Shown: positions 7,111 through 9,194 of the stretch, piece by piece
Layout of the letters: every line of letters begins with the position of its first letter
Numbering within the stretch: the first letter of the stretch is position 1
DNA from: an uncultured Bacteroidota bacterium
Lineage (GTDB): Bacteria > Bacteroidota > Bacteroidia > Chitinophagales > Chitinophagaceae
DNA: 9,194 nt
Assembly: GCA_903835145.1 (NCBI GenBank)
Contig: CAILMA010000108.1
Coordinates: 1 to 9,194 of the forward strand
Direction: 5' to 3'
Made by a program: the position numbers and the translations under genes
The notes under the pieces: generated by a model
Database searches by the model: none
What the model was told of the DNA's origin: nothing
Seen by the model: the letters and a program-made list of their open reading frames with translations, nothing else

Positions 7111-8207
7111 GTAGTAAGCACGCTATAATGCACAAGAGTTGAGTCAGTATCAGCAAAATAGGGGTCCGTATCAAAAGTGGTTCCGGCATATGTTGCAGGA
7201 CCATATGAAGAAGTAGGCTGCACATTTATCATGGAAACATGGGGAACACTGCTTGAGCCTGCGCAAGCAGGATTTTCCTGAGCATGTAGCCATGTTGATA
7301 AAAGAACTGGCTGATCGAACATTGCAGGATCAAACACAAATGCCTTAGGGCCGGTTGGCGTTTTAATAGTAAGCAATGGTGCAACGTGGTACCACCAGTT
7401 TACGCAGCATCCACCCCATTTTTCTCCTTTTACACAAAGTTGGTCACTACCTGTATTTGCAAAGCTGAAAATCTTCTGCGTGGCATAATTGAATTTCGTA
7501 TTGATAATGTTGCACATTTTGTGTGCGCGGGCGTAACAACCATCTTCGCAATACTGAAATGATATACAATAGTCAATGGCATAAGGGCCAGCGAGTGCAC
7601 AGCATTGTTTGGTTATATAGTTGAACATGAGTTGAGCAGTTGCCATATCAGGGACCATGCTTACTAAATTAGATGTGGTGTTGTCAATTGGCATTAAACC
7701 AGCAAGTACATTTTGACCGTTCATATCATCAAGACGGCTGATGTTAATCGTTGACATATTTATGGAAACAGGTATTGATGGTGTTGATGTTGTGCCTCTC
7801 AATGCCACCTTTTGTGCTTCTTCGGCAGTAGCAAGTGCCGCTTGCTGCACCTGGCCACCCCATGGGTCAACCGTTACTTTTACCGCTTTGTTATTGCTTA
7901 GTGCATTCTGCAAGGTAGCAATGAGCTTCGAATCGCTTGTATTGAATATCTCTTGCTTTTGGTGAAAAAGCACTTGATATGCGCCGCCGGCTTGTGGCCG
8001 AATGGCTGCTATAGTAAGAACACATTCCTGTGAATTGCCTTGCTTATAAGGACTTACAGCAACAGCATCGCCTGATAATGAAGCTTGAGCAGATGTATTT
8101 GATTTGTTCTTTGTACAACTATTTACTGATAAAATCAACGCTGCTATTGAGCAACCCGCTATTATAGATCGTAAAACGAAACCCGAAACCAAGAAATTTT
8201 TCTTCAT
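7101..8207 (-). CDS. protein-glutamine glutaminase (protein deamidase) family proprotein, probable lipoprotein
   Basis: Protein glutaminase (EC 3.5.1.44) converts glutamine side chains in proteins to glutamate, releasing ammonia, outside the cytoplasm. The C-terminal domain (about 183-368) carries the hallmark DGCYARAHKM (222-231, Cys224 nucleophile, His229). It also has GGCCVNWWYHVAPLL (265-279, His274) and FVFDPAMF (290-297, Asp293), a Cys-His-Asp order and spacing like the Chryseobacterium proteolyticum enzyme. Upstream, MVPDMAT (184-190) and the region about 60-135 match that enzyme's inhibitory propeptide in layout. So 368 residues is a full-length proprotein. The N-terminus (MKKNFL... 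hydrophobic to residue 28) ends SVNS-Cys31, a plausible lipobox, so the protein is probably membrane-anchored; the Chryseobacterium enzyme is secreted. Twelve further cysteines suggest several disulfides. A second possible lipobox, IAG-Cys19, is less likely because Arg13 interrupts the hydrophobic stretch. It is the first gene of a two-gene unit. Confidence 0.88.
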   Translation of the reverse strand: MKKNFLVSGFVLRSIIAGCSIAALILSVNSCTKNKSNTSAQASLSGDAVAVSPYKQGNSQECVLTIAAIRPQAGGAYQVLFHQKQEIFNTSDSKLIATLQNALSNNKAVKVTVDPWGGQVQQAALATAEEAQKVALRGTTSTPSIPVSINMSTINISRLDDMNGQNVLAGLMPIDNTTSNLVSMVPDMATAQLMFNYITKQCCALAGPYAIDYCISFQYCEDGCYARAHKMCNIINTKFNYATQKIFSFANTGSDQLCVKGEKWGGCCVNWWYHVAPLLTIKTPTGPKAFVFDPAMFDQPVLLSTWLHAQENPACAGSSSVPHVSMINVQPTSSYGPATYAGTTFDTDPYFADTDSTLVHYSVLTTCP

Positions 8208-8258
8208 ATTTTAGTTTGAATTGAAAATGTTGCAACAAAAACAGAGCTATATAACTAC

Positions 8259-8289
8259 ACAAGATAAAAATAAATCTGAATTTGACAAA
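8259..8289 (-). promoter_or_regulatory. candidate promoter for the glutaminase operon
   Basis: On the - strand TTTG (8289-8286) is followed 19 bp later by TATCTTGT (8266-8259). This approximates the Bacteroidota TTTG / TAnnTTTG pair with two mismatches in the -7 box. It would start transcription around 8250, about 45 nt before the ATG at 8207. TAGCTCTG at 8249-8242 is an alternative -7 box with one mismatch but lacks a well-placed -33 element. Confidence 0.3.
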
Positions 8290-8306
8290 ATGTTTTTTGA
8301 CAAAAT
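8281..8306. repeat. two direct TTTGACAAAAT boxes, each palindromic, in the divergent spacer
   Basis: The 11-mer TTTGACAAAAT occurs at 8281-8291 and again at 8296-8306, with centres 15 bp apart. Each contains the perfect palindrome TTTG-A-CAAA; in the second copy it extends to TTTTG-A-CAAAA. They sit between the start codons of the glutaminase gene (8207, -) and the secreted protein gene (8377, +). The first overlaps the candidate -33 element of the - strand promoter. The arrangement suits an operator pair for a regulator acting on both genes. The region is very AT-rich, so chance occurrence is not excluded. Confidence 0.4.
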
Positions 8307-8309
8307 AAA

Positions 8310-8344
8310 TTTGAGTGTCATTATTTAAATTTTTGCTATCTTTC
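8310..8344 (+). promoter_or_regulatory. candidate promoter for the secreted tyrosine-rich protein
   Basis: TTTG (8310-8313) and TATCTTTC (8337-8344) are separated by 23 bp and match the Bacteroidota -33/-7 pair, with one mismatch at the last base of the -7 box. Transcription would begin near 8350, about 25 nt before the ATG at 8377. The palindromic TTTGACAAAAT boxes end only 4 bp upstream of the -33 element. Confidence 0.4.
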
Positions 8345-8376
8345 AGGGTTATAAATAGTTTCTAAATTTTAGCCCG

Positions 8377-9194
8377 ATGAGATTTATTTTACCATTAAGC
8401 TTCCTTTTGTTGAGTTCCCTTAACCTGTTTGCTCAAACGAGTATGAGTCACAAGGAAAAACAAAAAAAACATGATGAAGTAATTAGCGGATTATTGCGCC
8501 ACAACGGCGGTGCAGATCTTGCATTGAGAGTAACATCAGGCGTTGCCTCCGAGCGCGTAGTAGCACAGAGTACGCATGACTCCATGGCATCTCTGGTCGA
8601 TTCCTTCAATTTGAATTATGGCACCTACCGCGGCTCTTACTATGATTACAACATGATGTTTTATCCATACAATTATGCCTATAGCACAACCCCTATATTT
8701 AATTATGCCGGCAGTTTTGGGAAACCTCAGGTTATGTTTGATACCTGTATAAGGTGGACAATAAACCCTTATACATTGGCTTTCGGTTTATATGAATCAA
8801 CCTATGGCACCTACGACGCAAACAATTGTCTCACTTCATTCAGGGACGTTTTTCAGGACTCAACTACCGACCAAAATCGCAAATACGCAAACACGTTCAA
8901 CACTGCTTTCAATATTACGAGGGGCAATTGGTTCAATGATATCGCCGGCACTTATGACAGTGCATTCAAGCAGCTTTTCTCTTACAATTCTAACAAGGGT
9001 CTGACGGAAGATAGTATTTATGAATTTCATGGGGGAGCATGGCACATTGTATCAAAAACCTATTACTCTTATGATGCTTCTTTAAATCTCATTCAGATCG
9101 ATTGTTACGCTAATACTTCTGATACAACTTTTCCAATAGTCTTTCCTGAACAGTCGCAATACCAGAACAGCTACGATGCATTGCACAGACTCAC
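8377..9194 (+). CDS. secreted tyrosine-rich protein of unknown function, 3' end outside the window
   Basis: The frame is open from the ATG at 8377 to the window end: 272 complete codons and no stop, so the C-terminus is missing. A clear signal peptide (MRFILPLSFLLLSSLNLFA|Q, cleavage after residue 19) predicts export. Residues 24-75 look helical and charged. Residues 81-110 are exceptionally aromatic, with 10 Tyr and 2 Phe in 30 positions. From about 146 on the chain shows a loose recurring Y-[DN]-x4-L pattern: YDANNCL (146-152), YDSAFKQL (193-200), YNSNKGL (203-209), YDASLNL (232-238) and YDALHRL (266-272). It resembles beta-hairpin, YD-like repeats of large secreted Bacteroidota proteins. 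Such proteins often end in a type IX secretion sorting domain, which could not be seen here. No enzyme motif is recognised. It is divergent from the glutaminase operon and may share control with it. Confidence 0.8.
   Translation, partial: MRFILPLSFLLLSSLNLFAQTSMSHKEKQKKHDEVISGLLRHNGGADLALRVTSGVASERVVAQSTHDSMASLVDSFNLNYGTYRGSYYDYNMMFYPYNYAYSTTPIFNYAGSFGKPQVMFDTCIRWTINPYTLAFGLYESTYGTYDANNCLTSFRDVFQDSTTDQNRKYANTFNTAFNITRGNWFNDIAGTYDSAFKQLFSYNSNKGLTEDSIYEFHGGAWHIVSKTYYSYDASLNLIQIDCYANTSDTTFPIVFPEQSQYQNSYDALHRL

Noticed and set aside
8792..9004. 70-codon + strand frame near the right end
   Set aside because: It is an alternative frame inside the 8377-9194 gene, with low-complexity Thr/Ser translation.
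8860..9045. 61-codon - strand frame near the right end
   Set aside because: It is antisense to the long open secreted-protein frame that has a clear signal peptide; no independent support.

Overview
The window looks like a chromosomal segment from a member of the Bacteroidota, most likely the Chitinophagales/Sphingobacteriia side. The evidence is the family content, several signal peptides that end in ...A|Q, starts without Shine-Dalgarno sites, AT-rich spacers, and a TAnnTTTG-type promoter element. There is no sign of an insertion sequence, phage, CRISPR array, tRNA or rRNA.

Left part (1-5058), all on the + strand and probably one transcription unit for at least its first three genes: a GTG-started polytopic membrane protein (DUF6427-like), then 6 bp later purQ (glutaminase subunit of FGAM synthetase), then 21 bp later a secreted stand-alone DsbD-N-terminal-like protein. 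A second secreted DsbD-N protein follows, and then full-length dsbD with its periplasmic alpha domain, eight-helix membrane domain and C-terminal thioredoxin domain. The window therefore holds three consecutive copies of the DsbD alpha domain. The copy next to dsbD keeps both redox cysteines, while the outermost copy has lost one.

Middle (5059-6737): a 113-bp spacer with inverted repeats, then a 521-residue FAD-dependent dehydrogenase of the COG2509 type. Its stop lies 4 bp from the stop of a convergent gene.

Right part (6742-8207), - strand: a two-gene unit whose reading frames overlap by 10 bp. The first gene encodes a probable lipoprotein of the protein-glutamine glutaminase family (protein deamidase), with Cys224, His274 and Asp293 placed like the known triad and with an N-terminal pro-region. 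The second encodes a 122-residue secreted basic protein. Its core (Y-x-V-x-F-x3-Q-x-I-[YF]-x2-S, then a helix and a beta strand) resembles the pro-region of the glutaminase next to it. I read it as a possible detached propeptide-like inhibitor or chaperone; this is the most interesting observation in the window.

The divergent spacer (8208-8376) carries two TTTGACAAAAT boxes 15 bp apart and candidate promoters for both directions. It leads into a secreted, tyrosine-rich protein on the + strand (8377 onward) that runs off the end of the window and has no stop here.
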